A stretch of DNA of 64,000 nt, taken from assembly GCA_965240325.2 (NCBI GenBank), contig OZ251247.1, positions 124,001 through 188,000 of the forward strand, read 5' to 3'. Source of the stretch: Rebecca billardiae RCC1528 (taxonomy: Eukaryota > Haptophyta). Of the stretch, positions 50,007-59,293 are shown piece by piece. The first letter of the stretch is position 1; each line of letters starts with the position of its first letter. Both the position numbers and the translations under genes were made by a program. The notes beneath the pieces were generated by a model that worked only from the letters and a program-made list of their open reading frames with translations, made no database searches and was not told the DNA's origin.

Positions 50007-51927
50007 GCGGCGCGGATCGGGCGGCGGCGGCGGCGGACGCGGCGGCGGGGCGCACGCCGCCGCCGCTGCCCTCCACCGCCGTCTTCCGCGGCCTCGCCGA
50101 CCTGCCCCCGTGGCTGCTCCCGCCGCCCCCGGACTCGATGGCCGCACAGCCGGACCTCGACCCTGCCTCGCACGTGGCCACCGCCTACAAGGCCGCGGCG
50201 GGCGTGGCGGCGGGCGGCGGCGGCGGCGGCGGTGGCGGTGGCGGTGGCGGTGGCGGTGGCGGTACTGGTGGCCGGGGCGGTGCCGACGGCGGTGGCGAGG
50301 GCGGCGGCGAGACCGTCTCCGCGCCCTCCGTCAACGGCTGGCGCAGCGCCGCCGCCGCCGCCGCCGTGCTCTGCGACCCGCCCCGCGAGGGCGACGTCGC
50401 TCTGAGCGCCTATCCCACCGGCTACCTGCAGCTCTACGCGCAAGGTGGGTACCGTGCGGGTAATGCGGGTACTGCGGGTACGGTGGGGAGCGGGGTGAGG
50501 GTGGGCCTCCCACGCGGGAGGCGCGTGTGTGCGTGTGCGTGTGCGTGTGCGTGTGCACAGGGGGGCGGAGGCGGAGGCGCTGTGCCGCCCCCTGCGCCCC
50601 GCCCCGCACCGCACACACACACACCCTAACCCTAACCCAAACCCTAACCCCGCCCTGCACACGCACGCACACGCGCGCACACACGCGCGCACAGGCGCGT
50701 GGGGCTCGGTGTGCGGCCACTACTTCTGGGACTCGCCCCGCGCCGCCGACATCGCGTGCAAGCAGCTGGGCTACGCGTACGGCGCCGCCATCCACACCGA
50801 GCCCACGCCCGCGGCGGTGGCGCTGCCCCGGGCGGCGTATTGGGGGGCGGGGGCGGGGGCGGGGGCGGGGGGGGCGCAGCCGCACGGGGCGGCGGCGTGG
50901 TCGGGCGAGTGGTACGCCCCGCTCACGCCCGGCCTCGGCGCCGCGCTCCCCCCCGGCGTGCGCTGGGGCGGGCCCCTCAGCCGCGCGCTCGGCATAGCGC
51001 CCCTCCAGCCGGCGGATTTTGAGCCGCCGGCGGCAGCGGCGGCGGAGGCGCGCGCGCTCGACGCGGCGGGGGCGCGCGGCGTGGAGGCGGTGTACTCGCT
51101 GCCCGTCTCGGGTGCGCGCGCGCGCGCGCGCGCGAGCACGCGCGGTCGGTGCCGTGCGCCCGCGAGCCCGCCGCCAGGCGGCGGCGCCGGCTGGGCCGCC
51201 GCCGCTGCGGGCCGGCAGCGGCGGCGGCAGCGGCGGCGGCAGCGGCCGTGCGCGTGCCGCGGCTGGCGCGCGCCCCGCTCGGCCCCGGACCGACCGCCCG
51301 GACCGACCGCCCCCCTTCGCACCCCGCGCCCCTCGCCGCCCCCAAACGCTACGCTCGCCGTGACGCCTGCCGTGCCGCTGACCGTTCCGCTGCCCGTTCC
51401 GCTGACCGTTACGCTTGCCGTTACGCTTGCCGTTACGTTGACCGTTACGCTCTCCACCTCAGGCGCGCGCGGGTTTGAGTGCCACGGGGAGGAGCCGGAC
51501 CTGCTGGCGTGCAGGGCGCACCACTCGGTGCACGGCACCGCGCTCACGCGGCTGTGCGCGCACAGGCTCGACCAGGTGCGCGCGCGCGCGCACGCCGTCC
51601 CTCCCGCGCGGCTCTGGGCGCGCGTGCGCGCCCGCCGTCGCTGCGCGCGGCGCGCGCGGCGGCGCGCGCTCCCCCCTGCCCCGAACGCGCGCTGAGCGCG
51701 GCGGCGGCGCGGCGGCGGTGCGCGCGCGATGGCAGATTGTGACGTGCGGCGGCGGCGCGCCGCATGACCCGCTCTGCGGCTCGCGCCCGCGCGCCGCGCC
51801 CTCCGTCGCGCTCGAGCACGCGCGTGCGCTGCTGTCCGCGTGGAACGCAACCGAAGCCGCCGCGCGCGCCTCGGGCGCGGCGAGCGCGCGGCAGCGGCAG
51901 CGGCGGCGGGGGCGGCGGCGGGCGTGA
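48692..51927 (+). CDS. Glycine-rich single-pass membrane protein with SRCR domain
   Basis: Four exons: 48692-50444, 50695-51111, 51463-51575 and 51736-51927; 824 aa. The frame is consistent across GTGGGT, GTGCGC and GTGCGC introns. An N-terminal helix (KIEQLRADIRAMQAVLRE, ~37-56) is followed by long Gly/Ala/Pro tracts. One membrane span at ~322-345 (LCLLCCALALLALLLLAVAM) follows an Arg-rich stretch, so type II orientation is likely. The C-terminal part carries scavenger-receptor cysteine-rich motifs: WGSVCG, IACKQLGY, GFECHGEEPDLLAC, LCAHRLDQIVTC, with six cysteines. The two halves are separated by ~120 residues, far more than in usual SRCR domains. SRCR domains bind extracellular ligands; the ligand here is unknown. 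Confidence 0.75.
50622..50652 (+). repeat. Interstitial telomere-like repeat
   Basis: ACCCTAACCCTAACCCAAAC followed by CCTAACCCC: about four CCCTAA-type units in intron 1 of the SRCR gene, next to (CA)n and (GT)n runs. Confidence 0.9.
51345..51455 (+). repeat. 12-bp minisatellite in SRCR intron 2
   Basis: Tandem degenerate units of about 12 bp such as CGCTGACCGTTC and CGCTTGCCGTTA fill the 3' half of the intron, up to the acceptor. Confidence 0.8.
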
Positions 51928-52343
51928 CGGCGGCGAGGCGGGGTGTGCTCGGCTCCCGCTGGGAGGCGTGTGGTCCCGAGGTCGCGCCGCGCGGCCGCGC
52001 CGGCACCGCGGCACGGCCAATTGCTCGCGCCGGCGGTGCCGGGGGCGGAGCCGCCATCGTGCCTCGGCCGGCACTACTGTGAAAGAGGCGCTCGTCTTGA
52101 CATCGCGCAAATTGACAGTCCGCCAACTGTCGTAATAACTTGGCTGTCGGACTCACCGTTCAAAGTGTACTCGCCGCGGCTGCGCAGGTGTGCAAGCACT
52201 GCTGGCCGGGCCGGGCGTGAGATCTCGAGGGTTCGAGATCCGCCGGTGGCACGCGGCCGCATCGCCACTTGGCACCGCCGCCCGGCAGCAGCAGCGCGCG
52301 GCATCGGCAGCGGACGCGTGGAGCGCGTGCACACGGCGCAGCG
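51928..52343. other. Intergenic region, no gene recognised
   Basis: 416 bp between the SRCR stop and the carrier ATG. Two short inverted runs stand out (GACAGTCCGCCAACTGTC at 52110-52127; GAGATCTCGAGGGTTCGAGATC at 52218-52239). The region presumably holds the carrier promoter. Confidence 0.4.
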
Positions 52344-55082
52344 ATGGGCGCGGACGGCGGCGGGAAGGGCGGCTCGGGCAAGACGGGCGGGCGCATGCTC
52401 GGCTCCGCCGTGGCCGGCGCCTCCGAGCTGATGGTGCGCCGCCGCCGCCACCGCACGCCGCCGCCGCCACCGCGCAAAGCGCGGCGCGCACTCGCCCGCG
52501 CGACGGGCACACCGCGCGCGCGCACCGCTGCGCGCGCGCGCGTGGCCACGCGCGCGCGCGCGCGCGCTGAGGTACGTGCCTCCAACCGACCGTCCCCCGC
52601 CCCCGCATCGCGACGCGCGCGCACACCGCGCCCGCCCCGCGTGCCGCGGCGGCGCCGCCGCACGCCGCGCGACCGCGCGATCGCGCACACCCGCGCGCGA
52701 CCGCCCGGACTGGCTCGTCTGCGCGGCTCCGGCGTCGGCGCCCCGCACACACACCCCGCCCCCCCCCCCCCCCCCCGCCAGTTCTTCCACCCCGTCGACA
52801 CCATCGCCAAGCGGCTGATGACCAACACCGCCCCCATCGCCACCTCCGCGGACATGTCCGCCGTGCTGTTCAGGGAGGCGGCGGGGGCGGGCTGGGCGGA
52901 GCGCGGGCGCAGCCTGTTCCCCGGGCTGGGCTGGGCGGCGGGGTACAAGGTGCGCCGCGGGCTGGGCGCGCGCGTGCTGCGGTGGGGCGGGGTGTGCACC
53001 GCCCCGCCTACCCCTGCGCTACCCCCCATACCCCTCATACCCCCAATACCCGTACTGCGTGCTACCCCCATGCGGTGACCCCTATGTGTATGTACTGTTA
53101 CTACCCGCGTACAGGTGCTGCAGCGCGTGTACAAGTTCGGGGGGCAGCCGTTCGTGAAGGACGCGCTGCAGGCGAACGTCGGAGGTGCGCGCGCGCCGCG
53201 CCCTCTGCGCCGCCAGCCAGCACCGCGCGCGCGCGCAGCCGCCGACCGCGGTTGCGCGCGCGCCCACTGCGGCACCGCGCCCGCCGCGGCACCAGGCGGC
53301 TTCGAGGCGGTGTTCGGCAAGCGGCAGGCGAAGGGGTGGATGCACGCCACCGCCGGCTCCATCATCGGCGTGGGCGAGGTGCGCCGCGCCCCGCCCCGCC
53401 CAGCCCGACCCACGCCGCCCGCCGCCGCCCGCCGCCGCCCGCCGCCGCGCTCGGCGCCGCGGCCGTTGCTCAGCCGGCCGCGCCCGCGCCCGCCCCCGCC
53501 GCCGCCCGTCCGGCCGCCGCCTGCCGCGCGCGCCCTCCCCGCCGCGCCGCGCGCAGGTGGCGCTGCTCCCCCTGGACGTGCTCAAGATCCGCGCGCAGAC
53601 CAACCCCGAGTCGCTGAAGGGCAAGGGCGTCGTCACGCTCTTCTGGACCGAAGGTGCGCAGCCCTGGGTGCGCCCCTGGGTGCACTGTGTGTGTGTGTGT
53701 GTGTAACAGACCGACGGTGCGCAGCCCTGGGTGCACCCCTGGGTGTGGAACCACCCTGTGTGTGTGTGGAGCACTGTGTGCACACAGTGCGCGTGCGTGT
53801 GGAGCACTGTGTACTGTGTGTGTGTGTGGAGCAAGGGGGTGTGTGCCACACGTGCGCGTGCGTGTGTGTGTGTGCGGAGGACGGGTGGGTGAAGGGCGCG
53901 AGCCACCACGGCCGCCGCCGCCGGCTCGCTGCGCCACCGCCGCCGAGGGGCCCAGCGCGGCAGTGCGCGCGCAAGGCGCGCGGCGCGCGGCGCGCCGACC
54001 GACCGCCAACCGACGCCACCGCTTCTCCCTCGCCGCCCCCCCCCCCCCCGCAGGGGCGGGGCTGTACCGTGGCGCGGGCTGGACGGCGCTGCGCAACGCG
54101 CCCGGCTCGTTCGCGCTGTTCGGCGGCAGCGCGCTCGTGAAGGACGGGCTGTACGGCCTGCAGGACTACAACCAGGTGCGCACATATAGGCACTTACACA
54201 CGCACTCACATAGGCACACACGGCTGGGTGCGGGGAGGTGGATACCCATCGCGGGTATATGTGGGTATATGCGCGCGAGTGCATGGGCACACACCGCCCG
54301 CGGGCGCGCGTGTGTGCCGATGGCCGCCCTCGCCCCCGCGCGTGCGTGCCCTGCGGCAGCCTGCGTGACGCCCGCCGCAGACGCGCGGGGGCGGAGGGCG
54401 CGCGCGCGCTGCGGCCGCGCGCCCTCGCACGCCCGCCCCGCGGCCCGGCCTGCCGCCCTGCCGTCATCCTGCGAGCCCAGCCGCGGCACGCTCTCACCCC
54501 CCGCTCCCCGCCCCTCCCCCCACCCCCCGCAGGCCACCTTCCTGCAGACGACCGTCGCCTCGCTGGTGGGCGCCGCCGCCTCCATCACCGTCGCCGCTCC
54601 GATGGACGTGATCAAGACGCGCATCCAGAGCCGCTCGCACGACGACCCAAAGTCGGTGAGAGCGGAGGGGGGGGGGGGGGGTCGGCGCGCGGCGTGGGCG
54701 TGAGCGTGGGCGTGCGTGTGCGTGTGTGTGTGTGTGTGCATGCGCGTGCAGGGTGGGCGTGGGGTGCGGGCGCGGGGGGGGGGGGGGGGGGGGGGGGGGG
54801 CTGCGCAGGGCGGCTCTGCGCGCCCCCTGCCTGCGCGCGCGCCGCCCTCCACCGCGGCCGCCGCCCAGCTCACACGGGCCCACGCCCCCGCGCGCACGCC
54901 CAACCCCGCGCGCCGGCGAGCAGGGCGTGCGGCTGGTGGCCGAGCTGCTCGCCACCGAGGGCCCCACCGCCTTCTTCAAGGGCCTCGCGCCCAAGCTGCT
55001 CACCGTCGGCCCGAAGCTCGTCTTCTCGTTCACGGTCGCGCAGTACCTCATCGCCATCACCGACAGGATGGCAGGCGCCTGA
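52344..55082 (+). CDS. GGC1: Mitochondrial GTP/GDP carrier (Ggc1 type)
   Basis: Eight exons: 52344-52433, 52782-52949, 53115-53184, 53296-53378, 53557-53653, 54054-54175, 54533-54655 and 54924-55082; 303 aa, normal for the SLC25 family. Three carrier repeats are marked by HPVDTIAKRL, LPLDVLKIRAQ and APMDVIKTRIQ. Features shared with fungal Ggc1 include LFPGLGWAAGYKVLQRVYK, GGQPF, QTNPES, RNAPGSFALFGG and GPKLVFSF. Ggc1 exchanges GTP and GDP across the inner mitochondrial membrane. Six of seven donors read GTGCGC; the last is GTGAGA. Several introns have C-run polypyrimidine tracts, and intron 5 holds GT repeats. No N-terminal presequence, as is usual for carriers. Confidence 0.88.
53650..53880 (+). 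repeat. Simple repeats in carrier intron 5
   Basis: A unit beginning GGTGCGCAGCCCTGGGTGC occurs at about 53653 and again at about 53715, so the segment spanning the splice donor was duplicated. (GT)n tracts follow at 53689-53703, 53757-53769 and 53814-53828. The second unit carries a copy of the donor sequence inside the intron. Confidence 0.75.
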
Positions 55083-55705
55083 GCGGGCGGACCGCGAGTA
55101 CGGGCGGCGCGGGGTACGTCGCGCAGAGTATACTGCGCTCGTCCGCTCGCGCTATCACGATCGATGACCGACTACATCATCAGGGGCGGCCCGACAGCAG
55201 GCTGCTGCGGGACAGTCCGGGCGCCGCACTCGGACGGGTCCGCGGTCCGTGCTCGGCACTGCTGCTGCCATCATCAGATCGATATATCGACGACGATCGA
55301 TATATCGCGATGATGATGACTACGCGATGCACCGCCGGCCGCCGCCACGCTACGGCCTGATGATGAATCTCAGCAGCTAGCAGGCATCACGACGCATCTG
55401 TCCTAGCTAGAGTGCCGATTCAGTCTGCCGCGCGCAATCTAAGTAGTAAGTATAGCAGTACCGGTCGGTTTATTTGCGTTATCCCGCGGCTCGTCAATAA
55501 TAACTGATGACTGCTACTACGTGTATACGGTCGCCGCGGCCTTCGGCTGCATGGCGGACGCGGGCCCTCGGCCGGCCGCCCCCTGGACTGATCCCGTCAG
55601 GGATGCGCCGCGCGGTGCGGGGCATGCAGGCACGACCGCCGTCAGGACTCAGGCGGAGCGGCGTCACTGCCCGTCAGTCTTATTGATCCAAGTAGGCTGA
55701 TATGG

Positions 55706-55790
55706 GCGTGTCAAGTGACGCGTCATGACGTGACGGGCACGTCATGACCGGTCACGACGTGACGCAAGGAATGGCGCAACGTGACGCCCG
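55706..55790. promoter_or_regulatory. TGACG-motif cluster 1
   Basis: At least five TGACG and two CGTCA pentamers in ~85 bp, including TGACGTGACG. These are half-sites recognised by bZIP/CREB-type factors in other eukaryotes; function here is inferred. Confidence 0.35.
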
Positions 55791-56449
55791 GATAGCGCTC
55801 TGCCCACGCCTGGCACACCCGGACTCACCAGTACGGTGCCACAGGCGCGGCTACGACTCGCCTGAATGCGCGCGCGCGCGCGCCGAGTCGGCGCCACGGC
55901 GCCGTCGGCGCGGCGGATGCAGCCCTGCCCCCCAACACCAGCTCATAATGGATCCTCCATCAGCTCCACGGCCACAAGGGTGCGTGCGGGAGCAGGAGCC
56001 CTCGCCTTTGGGCGACGAGCCCACCTCCTCTGTGCAGTCCGGCCAGCTGGAACCGGCCGACGCATTTCCCCGCGTACGGGACTGGGAACCCCTCAGAAAC
56101 AACCCAATAATATATTTATAAATATATATAGCCAATAATATATTAACGACGTGGTATGCAACGGGCAGGCGTCAAAGTCAGCAAGCTGTAGCAGCATCAG
56201 ATCGAGCAGCAGAGACAAACACCAGGATCAGCGCTCCTCGCCGTCGTCCCCCCCCCCCCCCCCTCGTAGTCGCCCATCACTCCATCGCCGAGCGGAAGCT
56301 CGACGCACCGTCTGGCGTCGACGCGCACGCGCCACCGCGGTGGTCGCGGCCCTGCCCGTGACGCGTCGTAGCCAATAGTATATATATATAGTACAAGACG
56401 AATATACATGCTTAACGCTCGACGACAGGTTCCCGCGCCAAAAGGCGTG

Positions 56450-56545
56450 TTGCTATGACGCGTAAATTACGCGTAATAAAACGCATGACGTCTTAGAATG
56501 ACGTGACGCGCTAGATCGAAATTAAGTGGGCGTCATAATGACGCG
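56450..56545. promoter_or_regulatory. TGACG-motif cluster 2
   Basis: TGACG occurs at 56456, 56486, 56509, 56514 and 56539, with CGTCA at 56531, interleaved with CGCGTAAATTACGCG and similar palindromes. It resembles cluster 1 and lies about 650 bp upstream of FR17. Confidence 0.35.
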
Positions 56546-56727
56546 ATAATCATAGCCCGCATCAGGCCGCTGGACTCTTATCGGCGGCGCGGGCGGGCCG
56601 AGCGCGCGGGTCGTCAGCTGTCGAGCTCGGACCCCGCGACCGCCGGTTGATCGGTTCGACTGCATGCGCTCTGCGCTGCGCGGCTGCGGCATGTGCACGC
56701 GGACGAGATCAACCACTACGACATGCG

Positions 56728-56766
56728 ACCAATCACGCCACCACATTCGTGGTGGCGGTGATTGGT
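56728..56766. repeat. Hairpin
   Basis: ACCAATCACGCCACCAC (56728-56744) pairs with GTGGTGGCGGTGATTGGT (56749-56766) around a 4-base loop with one bulged base. ACCAAT/ATTGGT ends give inverted CCAAT boxes. Confidence 0.9.
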
Positions 56767-57192
56767 GCATCGAGCCCGACGCGGGAGTTGTTACCCCCTT
56801 CCTTATATTGTCTATAATGCATGCATTATGAATTATATGACCGAATGATGGTATGTGGGGGTAGTGTCAATAAACAGGCCGCCTCATATATATATAAACC
56901 GTTGGTCAGACGAGGTACGACCGGGTCATCGGGAGACGGGAAGTGGCGGGTTGGGTACTAAGCACGTACTCTTGTAAATGGAGTAGTGCACAGCGCCTAC
57001 GTACTCGTCACTCTATGATGATTCAATGACGCGGGTGGGCGGCTGATTGCCTACTGATAATTACGGGCTGATTGCCTGCAGCTGCTGGGTTGATTGCGGA
57101 TTGCTGTGTGGGGGTGGTGGTGATGCCTTTCGGGTTGGCCGCCTCCCGCCCCGTCCGCTCGGCATTCATCTTCTCGTCTCGCGCTCGGCTCG

Positions 57193-58791
57193 ATGATGGC
57201 CACCGACGCGTGCGGGGCGACGCCGCTCGGGTTCGACGACCTGCCGCCGGAGGTGCTCGACCGCATCACGTTACTCCTGCGGCTGCGCGATCTCGCCAGC
57301 CTGAACGCCACCGCGCGCCTCTTCCACGCCGCGCCGCCCGGCGGCTGCTCGCCGGTCGAGCTCGCGCTACGCGAGCGCGCGCGTGCGCGGGGGCACGAGA
57401 GCGCGCTGCCGGCGTCGCTACCGGAGGGCGTGCGCACGTGGGCCGGGGAGCTGCTCGTCCGCGAGCGCGTGCTCGAGCTCGCATGCGCGCACGCATCTCC
57501 CGCGGCGGCCGGCGACGGCTTCAGCGCGTTTGTGGACGCGGATGGCGGGCTGCACACGTGCGGCGAGGAGAAGGCGGAGGACGAGGACGGGGAGCCGACG
57601 TATCGAGCTCACGTGGCTTCGGACCACTCGGGCATGCCCGCCGTACGCGTGCCGACGCACGTCGCCTCCCTCAGCGCGGTGAGCGTGTGCTCCGTGGCCG
57701 CCGGCTACAACTACCTGCTCGCGCTGAGCGAGGCCGGCGATGTGTACGGCTGCGGCAACAACGACGAGGGCCAGCTCGGGCTGGGGGATACGGAGGACCG
57801 GCACTCGTTCGCCCTCGCCGAGCTACCCGCGAGCGAGCCCGTCGTCGCCATCTCGGCCGGCCACTGCCACAGCCTCGCGCTCAGCGCCGCGGGCTGCGCG
57901 TACAGCTGGGGCCACAACTACTACGGCCAGCTCGGCCAAGGCGACAGGGATGACCGGTGGGAGCCGGCGCTCATCGAGGCGCTGGACGGCGTGCGCGTGG
58001 GCGGGATGGCTGCAGGCGCTGAGCACACGCTGCTCATCTCGACCACCGGCGCCGTTTACTCGTGCGGCCGGGGCCAGTTCGGCTGTCCCGGCCACGGCGA
58101 CGGGCAGGCTCAGCGCACGCCGAGGCGCGTCGAGGCGCTCGCGGGCGTGCGCGCCGTGCACGTGAGCGCGGGCAGGGGCCACAGCCTGGTGGTGGACGCA
58201 GAGGGTGGCGTGCTCTCCTTCGGGAGTGGACGCCATATGAAGCTCGGGCACGGCGACCAGCAGGACCAGCACGCGCCGAGGCGCGTCGAGGCGCTCGCTG
58301 GTGTGCGCGCCGTGCGCGCGTGCGCGGGCGTGCACACCAGCGCGGTGCTGGGCGCGGACGGCAGCGTGCACACGTTCGGGGACAACGGGGACGGCCAGCT
58401 CGGGCTGGGGCACGGAGAGTCGGCCGAAGATGCCGCAGATGGCGACGCCGCCTTCGCCGCGGCGCACGACCTCCCGCCCCAGGACTACCACTCGCTGCTC
58501 GAGAGCGTGCAGCGGCGCCGGGCGGTCGAGTTCTCCGCCAACGCGCCGTCCAAAGTGGGCGCGCTCGCGCACGCGCGCGTGGTGCGCTGCGCCATGGGCC
58601 GCTCCCACGCGCTGTTCGTGAGCTCGGAGGGCAGCGTGTACGCGTGCGGCAAGGAGTCGGCGGCCCTCGGCCTCGGCATGGGCACGCCCGCGCCACCCGC
58701 GCGGGTCCGGGTGATCGACACGCCCGAGTGCGTCGAGACGGCGTGGTCCGCGCGTCTGCTGGCGTCGCCGTCGGGCGCGCCCGGGGACTGA
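57193..58791 (+). CDS. F-box-RCC1 propeller protein FR17
   Basis: 532 aa on the plus strand, outside the array. Starts MMATDACGATPLGFDDLPPEV; either of the first two Met codons could be used. The F-box (LLLRLRDLASLNATARLFHAA) is closest to type C, the leader to type A. Variable pairs in blades 2-7: YN, HC, AE, RG, VH, RS. Between blades 6 and 7 it carries an extra ~45 residues (AEDAADGDAAFAAAHDLPPQ...), acidic then basic, absent from all others. The C-terminus continues past ETAWSAR into LLASPSGAPGD. More diverged than any array member, yet with the same fold and no introns. Confidence 0.9.
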   Translation: MMATDACGATPLGFDDLPPEVLDRITLLLRLRDLASLNATARLFHAAPPGGCSPVELALRERARARGHESALPASLPEGVRTWAGELLVRERVLELACAHASPAAAGDGFSAFVDADGGLHTCGEEKAEDEDGEPTYRAHVASDHSGMPAVRVPTHVASLSAVSVCSVAAGYNYLLALSEAGDVYGCGNNDEGQLGLGDTEDRHSFALAELPASEPVVAISAGHCHSLALSAAGCAYSWGHNYYGQLGQGDRDDRWEPALIEALDGVRVGGMAAGAEHTLLISTTGAVYSCGRGQFGCPGHGDGQAQRTPRRVEALAGVRAVHVSAGRGHSLVVDAEGGVLSFGSGRHMKLGHGDQQDQHAPRRVEALAGVRAVRACAGVHTSAVLGADGSVHTFGDNGDGQLGLGHGESAEDAADGDAAFAAAHDLPPQDYHSLLESVQRRRAVEFSANAPSKVGALAHARVVRCAMGRSHALFVSSEGSVYACGKESAALGLGMGTPAPPARVRVIDTPECVETAWSARLLASPSGAPGD

Positions 58792-59293
58792 GGGCTAGTT
58801 TGAGGCTGGCGTGAACGGCGCCGCTGCTGGCGCAATGCTGATCGTCGAAATATCGCGCGCGGGGGGGAGAGAGAGAGCGCGCGCGCGCGCGCGCGCGACT
58901 ATGGCGGACCGACCGACGGTTGGCGAGGGGCCGCGAGGGTGGCCGTTCTGCACCGGTCGTGAGACACCGCAACTCACGCAAGCGGGCAAGCAGATACGAT
59001 GCATGACGACCGTAAAGTACCGGCGGCGCAGCCATCGGCGACGGCTTCATGGGCGGTGACAGTTGGCGGGCGTCGATCTCGCCTGCCTGAGCTGTGTGCG
59101 TCTCTTATTCTTAGTAAACTGTAACACTGTAGCACGGCCCTTGACTGTAGTCAGGGTACTGTGTGCACGTTAATCATAGTAAACTGTAGTATCTGTAGCA
59201 AAGCTTCAAGCACGGCGTTGGTCAAGCAGTGTATCCGCCGGGCGGGCGGCCGCGCCGACCGCTCCTTTCCAGGGGGGCGGGCGGGAGCGATCG
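58792..59293. other. Spacer FR17/FR18
   Basis: 502 bp. (GA)n then (GC)n simple repeats at 58862-58897; 44-bp repeat copy 3 at 59078-59121; a second AGTAAACTGTAG echo near 59178-59189. No standard array spacer. Confidence 0.6.
59078..59121 (+). repeat. 44-bp dispersed repeat, copy 3
   Basis: Identical to 1881-1924 and 7142-7185. It lies 172 bp upstream of the FR18 ATG. Confidence 0.85.

Larger units (their letters stand above)
55083..57192. other. AT-richer intergenic region
   Basis: 2.1 kb, no gene recognised. Contents: short palindromes with GATCGATATATCG at 55278-55312; two clusters of TGACG motifs (55706-55790 and 56450-56545); a C14 run near 56250; a hairpin at 56728-56766; and a TATATATATATAAACC motif at 56886-56901, about 290 bp upstream of FR17, which could be its TATA element. 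Open frames are short and domain-free. Confidence 0.5.

Noticed and set aside
50622-50652. Chromosome end
   Set aside because: Only about four telomere-like units, within an intron and followed by 13 kb of genes.
48527-50692. 721-residue minus-strand frame
   Set aside because: Antisense of the glycine-rich SRCR gene exon 1; Arg/Ala-rich without domains, while the plus strand has a membrane span and matching SRCR exons.
54776-54800. Long G run in carrier intron 7 as a structural feature
   Set aside because: Homopolymers of this length are common in such introns and prone to sequencing error; no further structure is seen.
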